Numbered from the stretch's first letter, positions 16,427 to 26,691 are shown. The stretch: 51,972 bases of DNA from M55B112 sp040880545 (GCA_040880545.1 JBBDIE010000010.1:1-51972), one strand, 5' to 3'. Numbers and translations are program-made. The notes: generated by a model not told the origin, from the sequence alone.

Positions 16427-17767
16427 TTAGTTGAAAAATTTACCAACCGTAAATATTTCAGAGGGTAAAGCAAATACGACCACTTTATCATACGGTTTAA
16501 TCTGTGTATCTCCGTTTGCAATAAAACTGTTTTTACCCCTGATAACACCACCGATTATAGCCTCTTCAGGAAAATTTATCTCCTTCAGCATTCCATTGGT
16601 AACCTTCGACTTTGGTTTAACAATATATTCCATCACCTCTGCTTCGGTACCTGTCAGACATTTTATGGAAGATACCTCATCGCTCATTGTAAACCTGAAT
16701 ATCCTGCTCGCCGTGATCAGCTTTTTGTTGATGATCGTATCCACTCCGATATTTTCAGCAAGATGAATGTAATCGATATTCTCAACCTCTGCAATGGTGC
16801 GCTTAACTCCAAGATGCTTGGCCAGCAGGCAGGATAGTATATTCGTGTCTGATTTCCCTGTCACAGCGATAAATGCATCCATTTTTTCAAGGCCTTCCGC
16901 TTTTAATAATTCCATATTTGTCCCGTCGCCATTAATAACCAAGGTATTGGAAAGCATACTTGATAATCTGTAACTTTTCTGCTTATCAATCTCGATCATC
17001 TTCACATAGTGCTGATTACCAAGATGCCTGGCAGTCTTTATTCCAATCTGACTACCTCCCAGAATCATGATATTCCGGATATCAATATGCTGTTTGCCTG
17101 AATATTTATAGAGTTCCTTCATTCCCGCCTGGCTGCTTATGACATATACAACGTCACCTACCGCAAAAGAATCATTGCCATTTGGAATGATCGTTTTACC
17201 ATGCCTCGTCATGGCCACCGCACGAAATTCCAGGTTATTCCTGTCTGGCGTAAGTTCCCTGAGTTTCTTCCCAATAATTGGAGCCTCATCTTCCAGCCTG
17301 ATTACATACATCTGAAGTTTTCCCCCCGAAAATTCAACAACTTCCGTACTTCCGGTCTGTGCCAGTAAACCGACCACTTCCCTGGCTGCAATTTTCTCCG
17401 GATAAATCATGTAATCAATCCCAAGATTGGAAAATATTTCCTTATTGGCCGCCATTAGATACTCATCATTGTCAATCCGGGCAATGGTCTTTTTTGCTCC
17501 TAATTTCTTACTGAGTATGGCTGAGTTAACATTTACATCCTCAGAATAGGTAATTGCAATAAACAGGTCTGCTTTATTTACCTGTGACTCCTTAAGTATG
17601 CTTATTGAGTTGGCATTACCCTCCAGTGTCATAACATCCATGGATGCACCAATGGCTTTTAACCGTTCCGGATCATTGTCGATGACTGTTATGTCATGAT
17701 CCTCTATGCTCAGCATCTTTACAAGATGTGTCCCAACTTCTCCTGCTCCTGCAAGTATAATTCTCAT
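16427..17767 (-). CDS. trkA: TrkA potassium uptake regulatory protein
   Basis: 446 residues made of two RCK_N/RCK_C pairs. The first Rossmann motif is GAGEVG (7-12) with the acidic VIDND following strand 2. The second is GGSQIG (237-242) followed by IEIDKQ. RCK_C domains follow each one (about 145-225 and 370-446). It binds NAD(H)/nucleotides in the cytosol and gates TrkH. It is encoded directly upstream of trkH with 8 bp between them. The full two-repeat length is that of classical TrkA rather than the half-size KtrA. Confidence 0.95.
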   Translation of the reverse strand: MRIILAGAGEVGTHLVKMLSIEDHDITVIDNDPERLKAIGASMDVMTLEGNANSISILKESQVNKADLFIAITYSEDVNVNSAILSKKLGAKKTIARIDNDEYLMAANKEIFSNLGIDYMIYPEKIAAREVVGLLAQTGSTEVVEFSGGKLQMYVIRLEDEAPIIGKKLRELTPDRNNLEFRAVAMTRHGKTIIPNGNDSFAVGDVVYVISSQAGMKELYKYSGKQHIDIRNIMILGGSQIGIKTARHLGNQHYVKMIEIDKQKSYRLSSMLSNTLVINGDGTNMELLKAEGLEKMDAFIAVTGKSDTNILSCLLAKHLGVKRTIAEVENIDYIHLAENIGVDTIINKKLITASRIFRFTMSDEVSSIKCLTGTEAEVMEYIVKPKSKVTNGMLKEINFPEEAIIGGVIRGKNSFIANGDTQIKPYDKVVVFALPSEIFTVGKFFN

Positions 17768-17895
17768 GCTTATTTACCTCTATTATAAATGGTAAAATAA
17801 CATATAATCTTCCAAATAGAATAGCTTTCCTTTAATTTTCGATCTGTAAATGATAAACTTTAATTACGATTTTCACCATGAATCCCATTTTTACA

Positions 17896-20019
17896 TCAGG
17901 TTTCAGGCGTCCGTAGTGAGAAAATAAATGCTCCCTGCTCCCTGATAAAATAAACCCCGGAAAACATTTCCTCCAGCATTCCTTTCTCAAAATCCCTGAC
18001 AGTACCATCGGCAATGATTTTCACATCATTTCCTACCAGCTGATCTATCCCTTCAATTTTTGAAAACCCCGTCCTGAATAGCAAAAGATCCCATGAATAG
18101 TTCATTAAAACCAACCGAAGATTTGCAGGGGTACATTTTCCAATGATCAGGATATCTGTCTTCCCGGTCCCGATGCCCCAGAGTCCGTCTCTAAGCAAGT
18201 AAGAAACAGCTTCGTCTTCATTTTCCCGGGTACTTAATTTGGTGATGGCATGTCTTCTCAATGGCCCGGGAACCAGCTTTAGCGACCTGATGTAATCAAT
18301 TACATAAGGGTCAGCATCATCATCACTGGTAATCATGTAAGTGTGCCTGGCAGCATTTTGAAGATGGGAAACGACAGTGACCGAATTGAAATTGTAGATT
18401 TCCAGGCTGCTGCTTCTCTCAATTTCAAACAAGTTCATTGATGAATATCCGATGGTGATTGTCATGGTTGCCGCAAGCGCAAGAAGATAAAAGAATCGTC
18501 TGTAGGTCAGCAGGGAGATCAGCAGCAGAACTGAAACCATGATTCCTGTTGCCAAAGTACCGTTCATGGAGATATCGGTGATCACTGCTCCTGGCAGCGA
18601 TGAAATTCCACCAATAAGATAATTCAGCACACCTGCCAATTTAACCAGGATCATGGCAAAAAATGCCGGATCGGAAAGTATGATCAGGAATGGCGCGAAG
18701 ATAACAAAAAGCGCAAGCATGAGACTCACCAATGGTATTGCAACAATGTTGGTCAACAGAAACCATGTGGGAAACTGATGGAAATATAGCAGTACCAGGG
18801 GAAGGGTACTAAGCTGTGCCGCAATACTCACAGAAACCAGGTCCAATACCCGTTTCAGGGGTTTTTTAAGATTCAGGTACAGTTTTTCCAGTTCTGGCTG
18901 GATGCTAACTATGCCGAATACGGCAATATATGATAATTGAAATCCGGGTTCCATGATCCTGGCAGGTTTCAGAATCAATAAAACAAATGCCGACAACAGA
19001 AGTGTGTTATAAATATTGCTGTTTCTGTTCAACGTTCGCGCGAAAGAGACCAGGGAGAACATGGTCACGGACCTGGTAACTGATTCTGAAAAACCTGTAA
19101 TTCCGGCATAAAACCAGAGGATTCCCAGTATCAGAATGAGTTTACCTGTTCGCCAGAAACGGGGGTGCAAAGGAAATCTCAGTAACATGTCGAGTATCCA
19201 CCAGACCATCCCCACATGCAGGCCTGAAACTGCCAGCAGGTGCATCGCCCCGGCATCGGAATACTGTTTTTTGGTCTCCCTGTCGAGCCATGACTTGTAG
19301 CCTACCGTAACAGCGCTCAATACAGCTACATTAGGGTCGTTACTGTCCCAACCGGTCATGATCCTGTGGCGGACTTCTGAAGGTATAAATTTCAAATGCG
19401 AACTTTTTTGTGCCACCGGGCTGATAAATGCAGATGAAGATACAAACAGGTTATACCTGAACTTTCTGCGCAGCATATAGGAACGGTAATCAAATTCACC
19501 AGGATTCCCACTGTTTTTTATGGCAACAGTTTTTCCATGAAATAACCATTTTTCTCCGGGCACCAAATCAGGCATCTCCATACCCTTACGAATATATACC
19601 TGCATATTTTCCCGTAAATGAATATCTGCTGAATCATCGGCGAATAGCATGGTTTCCAGCGGCACCACCCAGGATCTGTCTCTTTCAACCATACCATCTT
19701 TGATGATTCCCAGAATAAATCCTTCCCTTTCATTCAGCTCGGCCTGATAACTGAATTGGGGTATTTTCATGGAGATAATTCCGGAAAGAAAGAAAAAGAG
19801 AAATGTGCCTGAAACAAAAAATACATTCCCCAGGGAAAAACCTTTGGAAGTCATATAATAAATACCAACCATGAGAATCAACAACATCGAAGCCAACAAA
19901 AAATAATGTTCAAAAGCGTTGTCCTCAGGCAAACCTCCCGAAACTGCCAGTCCGGCGGCAAACGGCAGAAGTGCCTTGGTTACAGGGACTTTTTTCATAT
20001 CGTTGATCAGTCCTGACAC
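17896..20019 (-). CDS. comEC: ComEC/Rec2-family DNA-uptake channel protein
   Basis: 707 residues. The N-terminal soluble DUF4131-type region (about 30-210) includes SGNPGEFDYRSYMLRRK. The competence domain opens with LLAVSGLHVGM (261-271), the family signature, followed by about ten membrane helices to residue 530. The last ~170 residues are soluble but lack the HxHxDH metal motif of the beta-lactamase-like domain found in Bacillus ComEC, as in many Bacteroidota relatives. It would carry single-stranded DNA across the inner membrane in natural transformation. Translation may start at the internal Met at residue 8. It is divergent from the dehydrogenase-like gene, and no other competence genes are in the window. 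Confidence 0.88.
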   Translation of the reverse strand: MSGLINDMKKVPVTKALLPFAAGLAVSGGLPEDNAFEHYFLLASMLLILMVGIYYMTSKGFSLGNVFFVSGTFLFFFLSGIISMKIPQFSYQAELNEREGFILGIIKDGMVERDRSWVVPLETMLFADDSADIHLRENMQVYIRKGMEMPDLVPGEKWLFHGKTVAIKNSGNPGEFDYRSYMLRRKFRYNLFVSSSAFISPVAQKSSHLKFIPSEVRHRIMTGWDSNDPNVAVLSAVTVGYKSWLDRETKKQYSDAGAMHLLAVSGLHVGMVWWILDMLLRFPLHPRFWRTGKLILILGILWFYAGITGFSESVTRSVTMFSLVSFARTLNRNSNIYNTLLLSAFVLLILKPARIMEPGFQLSYIAVFGIVSIQPELEKLYLNLKKPLKRVLDLVSVSIAAQLSTLPLVLLYFHQFPTWFLLTNIVAIPLVSLMLALFVIFAPFLIILSDPAFFAMILVKLAGVLNYLIGGISSLPGAVITDISMNGTLATGIMVSVLLLISLLTYRRFFYLLALAATMTITIGYSSMNLFEIERSSSLEIYNFNSVTVVSHLQNAARHTYMITSDDDADPYVIDYIRSLKLVPGPLRRHAITKLSTRENEDEAVSYLLRDGLWGIGTGKTDILIIGKCTPANLRLVLMNYSWDLLLFRTGFSKIEGIDQLVGNDVKIIADGTVRDFEKGMLEEMFSGVYFIREQGAFIFSLRTPET

Positions 20020-20143
20020 CTTTTTTATCTGTTAATGTGATGAGGAATAAAAATATCGGACAATTCGCCGGAAAAAATGAACCTTTCATGTGGAAAACAG
20101 GTTTAAAGAATATATATTTAACCCAACAAAACCCACAATTCAA

Positions 20144-21151
20144 ATGGTAAATCTCAAAACAAAACACATGGGTATTTCATTGAAAAACCCAATCATTCTC
20201 GGAGCCAGTAACCTGACAAATAATACAGACAACCTTAAAAAAGCTGAAGATGCAGGTATTGCGGCCATTGTCTACAGGTCACTATTCGAGGAGCAGATAC
20301 AACTGGAAGATTATGATCTGGACAACCAGCTTGAAGCTTATGACGATCGGAATGCCGAGATGATCAATCTCTTTCCAAACCTTGAGCATGCTGGTCCAAA
20401 GGAGCATTTATTTAATCTCCGTACGGCAAAGGAGAGCGTAAACATACCTGTAATTGCCAGTATCAACGCGGTATATAAGGAGTCATGGGTTGATTATGCA
20501 AAACAGATTGAAGAAACAGGTGTGGATGGGATCGAATTAAATTTCTTTGCAGTACCCAGGGACATGAAGAAATCCGGGCACGATATTATTCTGGAGCAAA
20601 TTGAATTTCTCAAAGCTGTCAAGAGCGCTGTAAAACTGCCGGTTAGTGTGAAATTAAGCCCCTTCTACACCAACATTCTGAAGACCGTCTCGGACCTCGA
20701 TGCTGCCGGTGCAGATGGGATTGTACTGTTCAACAGGCTCTTTGAACCGGATATTGACGTGGAGGCAGAAAAACATGCTGCTCCCTGGAACCTGAGTACA
20801 CCGGGCGATCACAGGCTTTCGATTCGTTACGCTGGACTATTATTCAATAACATTAAAGGATCTATCGTTGCCAACAATGGTATATTTGAAGGAACTGATG
20901 TGGTAAAACTGGTCCTGGCCGGGGCAGATGCCATTGAAGCTGTTTCAACATTCTACCACAACGGCATCAAGCACGTATCAACCATGCTCAGTGAGATTGA
21001 AAACTGGATGGAACGCAAAGGATATAAAACGCTCGAAGAATTCAGGGGAACACTGTCCTCCAATACGATCAATGATCCTTTTGTCTACAAAAGAGCACAA
21101 TACATTGATATGATCCTTAAATCGGAAGACTATTTTAATCCGATTGTTTAA
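20144..21151 (+). CDS. Dihydroorotate dehydrogenase-like protein
   Basis: 335 residues with a TIM-barrel resembling class 1 dihydroorotate dehydrogenase: NPIILGASNLT near the start, IELNFFAVPR, PVSVKLSPFYTNI (about 165-177), IVANNGIFEGTDVVKLVLAGADAIEAV toward the end (FMN-phosphate region; shown in two parts, IVANNGIFEG and AGADAIEAV). The catalytic Cys/Ser loop is degenerate, so it is usually annotated only as DHODH-like. In Bacteroidota and relatives such genes often sit near nifJ, as here (about 1.4 kb away), which hints at a ferredoxin-linked role rather than pyrimidine synthesis (inference). I preferred the ATG at 20144 over an upstream GTG at 20090. Confidence 0.82.
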   Translation: MVNLKTKHMGISLKNPIILGASNLTNNTDNLKKAEDAGIAAIVYRSLFEEQIQLEDYDLDNQLEAYDDRNAEMINLFPNLEHAGPKEHLFNLRTAKESVNIPVIASINAVYKESWVDYAKQIEETGVDGIELNFFAVPRDMKKSGHDIILEQIEFLKAVKSAVKLPVSVKLSPFYTNILKTVSDLDAAGADGIVLFNRLFEPDIDVEAEKHAAPWNLSTPGDHRLSIRYAGLLFNNIKGSIVANNGIFEGTDVVKLVLAGADAIEAVSTFYHNGIKHVSTMLSEIENWMERKGYKTLEEFRGTLSSNTINDPFVYKRAQYIDMILKSEDYFNPIV

Positions 21152-21277
21152 TTTAGTGACTGTCTATAATGTCCGTTTGCTGCGTTGTTGCGAATACTGA
21201 AAAATGACTATTTTGGAGTCGGGCATATAGCAGCTATTGACGTTTTCTTTCAAGTACTTATAAATAACTTAGTGGAG

Positions 21278-21308
21278 CGCTGTCTTTATGTAATTCGTGA
21301 AGACAGCG
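21278..21308 (+). terminator. Likely intrinsic terminator of the DHODH-like gene
   Basis: Perfect 9-bp inverted repeat CGCTGTCTT (21278-21286) and AAGACAGCG (21300-21308), followed on the plus strand by TTATTATTT. It abuts the stop codon of def on the other strand, so it might also serve def, though the minus-strand side has no T-tract. The preceding 21152-21277 has no gene that I can support. Confidence 0.6.
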
Positions 21309-21311
21309 TTA

Positions 21312-21911
21312 TTATTTACCCGGGAAGACGATTTCATAATCGCAGTCAACGTTGCCCCTTGAAATTGCTTTCAGGCGGGGGCCGATCAGTTTTTTCCGCA
21401 AAGGATTGATCATGTCAACAAAGAGCCTTCCTTCAAGATGGTCGTATTCATGTTGTATGATCCTGGCTTTTACACCGTCAAATTCCTCTTCGTGAAAATC
21501 CCAGTTTTCATCGTAATACTTAATTTTCACTTTTGCGTTCCTTGTTACATCCTCGCGAATGTTCGGAATACTCAAACATCCTTCTGAGAAGCTCCACTTA
21601 TCTCCCCACTCTTCAATAATATACGGGTTAATAAATACCCTTCTGAAATTTTTAAGATCAGGCTCGTCGTCCACGTCCTCCATACGGCTTGCATCAATGA
21701 TAAACAAGCGGATAGACTCCCCTATCTGCGGGGCTGCCAGTCCAACTCCCTCACTAACCACCATAGTTTCGAACATATCTTCGATCAACTGATCAAGACC
21801 TTCAAAATCCTTATCAATTTCCTGCGCAACTTTACGCAGAACTGACATACCATAAACATAAACAGGCAACATCATTACTTTACTTATATTTTCTTTTTCA
21901 GAAGTCTCCAT
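21312..21911 (-). CDS. def: Peptide deformylase
   Basis: Removes the N-formyl group from nascent proteins; a metal-dependent cytosolic enzyme. All three motifs are present: GVGLAAPQIG (55-64), EGCLSIP (110-116, metal ligand C112) and QHEYDHLEG (153-161, metal ligands H154 and H158, catalytic E155). The 199-residue reading uses the ATG at 21911. Bacteroidota homologues usually begin at MLPVYVYG, which would place the start at the Met codon at 21872 (186 aa). It lies 29 bp after ruvX on the same strand, so the two are probably cotranscribed. Confidence 0.94.
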   Translation of the reverse strand: METSEKENISKVMMLPVYVYGMSVLRKVAQEIDKDFEGLDQLIEDMFETMVVSEGVGLAAPQIGESIRLFIIDASRMEDVDDEPDLKNFRRVFINPYIIEEWGDKWSFSEGCLSIPNIREDVTRNAKVKIKYYDENWDFHEEEFDGVKARIIQHEYDHLEGRLFVDMINPLRKKLIGPRLKAISRGNVDCDYEIVFPGK

Positions 21912-21940
21912 AAATATCTGTATTTGAAGAATAACAGAAA

Positions 21941-22369
21941 CTAACCCCGATTGTTTTCGTGTGCCATAAATGACTGTAATATCAGGGCCGCACTGATTTT
22001 ATCTATATTCTCTTTTTTTCTTCTTTCTGATTTTTTCAATCCGCCGTCCACCATGGCCTGCACTGCCATTTTTGAACTGTTTCGCTCATCCTCCCATTGT
22101 AATTTCATTTCCGGGAAACGCTTTTTAAATGCACGTACGAACCTTTCAACGTGAATGAATGACTCACTGGGCTGGTTATCTGCCTGCATCGGTTTTCCCA
22201 CTACAACACAATCCACCGGTTCCTTACTAAAATAATCTTCCAGGTAGTGCATCAGTTCATGGGATGCAACGGTCTCAAGTCCGCTGGCAATCATCTTCAG
22301 GGTGTCGCTCACCGCGATTCCGCACCTTTTCGTACCGTAATCTATCGCCAGGTATCTTCCCATGTTCAA
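21941..22369 (-). CDS. ruvX: YqgF/RuvX-type Holliday junction resolvase homologue
   Basis: 142 residues, a compact RNase H-like fold. The N-terminal catalytic Asp is in AIDYGTKRCGIAVSD (D10), with VVVGKP in the middle (about 56-61), WEDERNSS (second acidic group) and the Asp-Lys-Ile-Ser-Ala-Ala C-terminal helix. In other bacteria the family acts in 16S rRNA 5'-end maturation and is proposed to resolve Holliday junctions. The name reflects family membership, not a tested activity. It is upstream of def in a two-gene unit, after the nifJ terminator region. Confidence 0.92.
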   Translation of the reverse strand: MNMGRYLAIDYGTKRCGIAVSDTLKMIASGLETVASHELMHYLEDYFSKEPVDCVVVGKPMQADNQPSESFIHVERFVRAFKKRFPEMKLQWEDERNSSKMAVQAMVDGGLKKSERRKKENIDKISAALILQSFMAHENNRG

Positions 22370-22464
22370 TAATAATTTACAAAAGTAATAAAACTGGAGT
22401 TACTGAAATACTGGAATAATAAGTTTATTGTTTATTCCTGCATTCTTCCCGCTGCCAAATCATG

Positions 22465-22498
22465 AAAAAGGCTGTCCCGGAATACCCGAACAGCCTTT
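22465..22498 (-). terminator. Intrinsic terminator of nifJ
   Basis: Perfect 9-bp inverted repeat AAAGGCTGT (22467-22475) and ACAGCCTTT (22490-22498), with further pairing of CGGG and CCCG inside. On the minus strand it is followed by TTTTTC (22469-22464). It lies 22 nt past the nifJ stop. Confidence 0.85.
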
Positions 22499-22520
22499 CA
22501 GTTAACTAATTGTGCAAAAA

Positions 22521-24874
22521 CTATTCAACTTTGGTATAATCCATTGCTGCCATTCTAACGTAGCTGTCATACCTCCATTTTGCATTTACCTGTGCTGCAG
22601 TAAACAGATGCGCCGCCTCTTCCGGGAATGCTTTCTGTAATGAAGTATAACGAACCTCAGATTTGAGGAAGCTCTGGAACTGATCCCACTGTGGTTCTTT
22701 TGAATCGAGAGTGAACGGGTTCTGCCCTTCCTCTTCCAGTACCGGGTTGTAACGATACAAGTGCCAGTATCCTGACTGCACCGCAAATTTACCCTGTGCC
22801 TGCGTTTTTCCCATACCCTGGCGTAAACCGTGGTTAATACATGGAGAATAAGCAATGATCAATGAAGGTCCGTCGTATGCTTCCGCTTCACGGATTGCCT
22901 TCAGGTACTGCGACTGACTGGCACCCATTGATACCTGTGCCACGTATACATATCCGTACGACATCGCCATTACACCCAGATCCTTCTTCCTGATCTTCTT
23001 TCCTGATGCAGCAAATTTCGCCACTGCACCCACCGGGGTTGCTTTGGATGCCTGACCACCGGTATTGGAATAAACTTCGGTATCCATCACCAGGACGTTT
23101 ACGTTCTCACCAGAAGCAAGTACATGGTCGAGTCCACCGTATCCAATATCATATGCCCAACCGTCACCGCCGAATATCCAAACAGATTTCTTCGACAGAA
23201 ACTGCTTCAGATCAAGAATATTTTTGGCAACTTCATGTTTCTCTTTCTTAAGCGCAGCTACAACAACTTTGGATGCCTCCTTAGAGGTTTCCAGTTCGTT
23301 GGCTCCCAGCCAGGCTTCAAAGGATGCCGCTGTTTCTTTGGAAACCTTATCCATTGATTCGGCCATCATCATCGCGATGCGTTCGCGTGTCTTGGTGACA
23401 CCAATGTGCATTCCCAATCCATACTCGGCATTATCCTCGAATAAAGAGTTAGCCCATGCCGGCCCGTGTCCATCCTCATTCACACAATAAGGTGTGGAGG
23501 GTGCCGATCCACCGTAAATAGAGGAACAACCCGTGGCATTGGCCACAAGCATCTGGTCCCCGTAAAGTTGGGTAATCAGTTTTATATAAGGAGTCTCACC
23601 ACAACCTGCACATGCACCTGAGAATTCAAACAGTGGTTGTGCAAACTGGCTGTTCTTTACCGACAATTTCTTGTCGACCAGCATTTCTTTGTAGGTTACA
23701 TTTTTAGAAATATAATTCCAGTTGTCATTTTCATGCAACTGGCTCTCCAGCGGCTCCATCACAAGCGATTTTTCTTTGGATGGGCAGATATCCGCGCAGT
23801 TACCGCAACCGGTACAATCCAGAACAGAAACCTGTATCCTGAAATGCATTCCTGAAACACCTTTACCCTTGGATTCTATGGTAGTAATATCTCCGGGTAA
23901 TGCGGCTTTCTCCTTGTCATCCAACAGGAATGGCCTGATACATGCATGTGGGCATACATAGGCACACTGGTTACACTGGGTGCAATTCCCGGAGATCCAT
24001 TCGGGAACATCCACTGCAATACCCCGCTTTTCATAGGCAGCAGTACCGGCCGGGAATGTGCCGTCTTCCCTTCCAATAAATGCACTTACCGGCAAATCAT
24101 CGCCCTTTTGTGCATTAACCGGTTCTACAACATTTCTGATGAAGTCCGGCTTGTCTGTATCTTCCACCACCTCTTTCAGTTCAATTGCGGCCCACTCTTC
24201 AGGTACCTCAATTTTAGTCACGTTGCCTCCTTTTTCTACTGCTGCATAATTCATTTTAACGATCTCCTCACCTTTTCTTCCGAAGCTCTTCACAATGAAC
24301 TTTCGCATCTCTTCCACTGCCTGGTCGTAAGGAATAATATTGGCAATTTTGAAGAATGCAGACTGCATGATGGTGTTGGTTCGGTTTCCAAGTCCAATTT
24401 CCTGCGCCAGTTTGGTTGCATTAATAACATAAAAATTGATCTGGTTTGCGGCCATGAATTTTTTCATGGATTCAGGAAGATGGTTCTTTGTCTCCTCTTC
24501 GTCCCAGATTGAATTCAACAGGAATGTTCCTCCCTTTTTAATTCCTTTCAACATGTCATATTTGTTGAGATAGGATGGCACATGACAGGCAACAAAATCG
24601 GGAGTACCAACTAAATAAGGTGCTTTGATCTTATGATCCCCGAACCGCAGGTGGGATGTCGTGATCCCGCCTGATTTTTTGGAGTCGTATGCAAAATATG
24701 CCTGGCAATATTTCTCTGTTGACTCTCCGATGATCATGATCGAGTTTTTATTGGCACCTACGGTTCCGTCTGAACCCAGCCCGTAAAATTTACCTTCAAA
24801 GGTACCTTTCTTTACTACTGAAATATCTGGCAGGAGTGGAAGTGAAAGGAACGTTACATCATCAACGATACCAA
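22521..24874 (-). CDS. nifJ: Pyruvate:ferredoxin (flavodoxin) oxidoreductase, C-terminal two thirds (split by assembly gap)
   Basis: Converts pyruvate and CoA to acetyl-CoA and CO2 while reducing ferredoxin or flavodoxin. This part reads openly into the N run. It contains the gamma-like domain (GSDGTVGANKNSI then FAYDSKKSGG), two [4Fe-4S] motifs (CTQCNQCAYVCPHAC and CTGCGNCADICPS), and the TPP-binding domain (CAGCGETPY, GDGWAYDIGYGG, and YSNTGGQASKATP). Removing the gap and one copy of the flanking 55-bp repeat joins it in frame to the upstream part for a total of 1177 residues, the normal size of the single-chain enzyme. The gene is therefore intact in the organism. The enzyme is oxygen-labile in most hosts and typical of anaerobic metabolism. 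Confidence 0.93.
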
Positions 24875-24974
24875 NNNNNNNNNNNNNNNNNNNNNNNNNN
24901 NNNNNNNNNNNNNNNNNNNNNNNNNNNNNNNNNNNNNNNNNNNNNNNNNNNNNNNNNNNNNNNNNNNNNNNNNN
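24875..24974. other. Assembly gap of 100 N inside nifJ, flanked by a 55-bp duplicated contig end
   Basis: Exactly 100 N. The 55 bases before it (24820-24874) are identical to the 55 after it (24975-25029). This is the pattern left when a scaffolder places two contigs that overlap by one k-mer side by side instead of merging them. Collapsing one repeat copy and the N run restores the nifJ frame exactly (3534 nt including stop). The 55-bp repeat should not be annotated as biological. Confidence 0.95.
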
Positions 24975-26209
24975 GAAATATCTGGCAGGAGTGGAAGTGA
25001 AAGGAACGTTACATCATCAACGATACCAACTGTGAACCTGTTCTTGGGCTCATTCATATTCAGGTTATCGTACACAGACTTGATCATGGCAGGAGTTGTA
25101 TCTTTGGATGAAAGACCGTACCGACCACCAACAATCAGTGGGGCATTCTCTTTTCCGTATAACATCTCCTTTACATCGAGGTACAGAGGTTCTCCGTTAG
25201 CACCGGGCTCCTTTGTCCTGTCAAGAACCGCAATTCTTTTTACGGTTTTGGGAAGTACATTCAAAAAATACTTCTCAGAGAAGGGCCTGTAGAGGTGAAC
25301 CGTAATTAATCCGACCTTCTCCCCTTTTTCAACCAGGTAATCAATTACCGCCTGAATTGTCTCCGTAACGGATCCCATTGCAATAATAATGTTCTCTGCA
25401 TCGGGAGCCCCGTAATAGGTGAAAGGATGGTACTCACGTCCTGTGCGTTTGGATATTTCTGCCATATACTCCTCTACCACATCCGGAATCACGTCGTAGA
25501 ATTTATTGGCTGCTTCCCTCGACTGAAAGTAGATATCGGGATTCTGTGCGGTTCCCCTGGTCACAGGATTCTCGGGATTCAAAGCATTGTCGCGGAATGC
25601 CTGGAGTGCCTCCCTGTCGATCAGATCAGCAAAATCTTCATTGGAAGGCATTTCAACCTTTTGAATTTCATGAGAAGTACGGAACCCATCGAAGAAATGC
25701 AGGAACGGAATCCTGGTTTTAATGGATGCAAGATGTGCCACAGCAGCAATATCCATGATCTCCTGTACACTTCCGGTTGCCAGCATGGCAAAACCGGTGT
25801 TCCTGGCTGCCATAACATCACTATGGTCGCCAAAAATAGAGAGCGCCTGAGCCGCAAGGCTCCTGGCAGAAACGTGGAATACACCCGGTAATAATTCACC
25901 GGAGATCTTATACATGTTCGGGATCATTAACAATAATCCCTGTGACGCAGTAAATGTAGAAGTTAGTGCACCTGCCTGCAGCGAACCGTGAACGGCCCCT
26001 GAAGCTCCGCCCTCTGACTGCATTTCTGTCACCTGAACAGTTTGTCCGAAAATGTTCTTTCTTCCGTGTGCAGACCACTCGTCAACATTCTCCGCCATAT
26101 TGGAAGAAGGTGTAATCGGATAGATGGCAGCAACTTCACTGAACATGTACGCAATGTGCGAAGCAGCATAATTCCCGTCGCAGGTGATAAAATTCTTTTT
26201 ATTAGCCAT
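24975..26209 (-). CDS. nifJ: Pyruvate:ferredoxin (flavodoxin) oxidoreductase, N-terminal third (split by assembly gap)
   Basis: Start of the same enzyme. The ATG at 26209 opens with MANKKNFITCDGNYAASHIA, followed by YPITPSSNMAE (about 30-40), the pyruvate/TPP-contacting motif of domain I, and by domain II, with the transketolase C-like region GEKVGLITVHLYRPF near 300. The frame runs into the N block after VTFLSLPLLPDI and continues unchanged on the far side. It is preceded by a 482-bp non-coding stretch. The gene stands alone between rho and ruvX/def, and may be functionally related to the nearby DHODH-like protein. Confidence 0.93.
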
Positions 26210-26691
26210 ATTGTAAAACTTAAGTATTTAAATTACAACTATTTAAGTATAGTGTGATTGAACAAACAAAATTATAATTTTTGGTTGAATTTGCAGGTAA
26301 ACGGCGGTAATATAAAATCATTACAAATAGGGCTGCATACGGGAAAAATGTAAATGGCTGGCAAGCAGCACCGGAGAGAAATCGCACTTGCTTGCAGGTA
26401 ACATCCGGTAATCATTTCACGAATTCAGAGAACAATGCAATCGGAAAAAAAATGGTTTGTCCGGGTACCTGATAAGGGGATCAGCCAGACAAACCAATAA
26501 TTGTATAAAGAAACAGAAGAAATCCTCATGGACGATCCATCACAGAATGCAAAATAAACCCAGGAGGATTCTACGGTATCTGTACCGGAGTTAATCTTTT
26601 AATAAGATGTTGACTGTTAGAATTACAGAAGTTTAACTCACATATTTACCAGTGAAAAATTTCCTGTAATAGTAAAGAAATCTGGAAACTT
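26210..26691. other. 482-bp intergenic region between rho and nifJ
   Basis: No ORF that I can support. It holds the rho terminator (26445-26496, listed separately) and a possible nifJ -7 element TAATTTTG (26273-26266, minus), without a convincing -33 box. Further pairings are GCAAGCA with TGCTTGC (about 26368-26397), AATCCTC (26521-26527) with GAGGATT (26564-26570) enclosing a small ATGGA/TCCAT hairpin, and CGGTA/TACCG around 26575. TTGCAGGTAA occurs twice (about 26291 and 26393). These could be the rho 3' untranslated region or a small RNA. Confidence 0.5.
26445..26496 (-). terminator. Intrinsic terminator downstream of rho
   Basis: Perfect 9-bp inverted repeat TGGTTTGTC (26453-26461) and GACAAACCA (26488-26496). 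Reading on the minus strand, the stem is followed by eight T (26452-26445). It lies about 195 nt beyond the rho stop codon, so the transcript would carry a long structured 3' end. Confidence 0.8.

Noticed and set aside
24820..25029. A 55-bp perfect direct repeat in nifJ that could be read as a duplication or target site.
   Set aside because: It directly flanks exactly 100 N, and the same length repeat flanks the second N run, so it is an assembly overlap.
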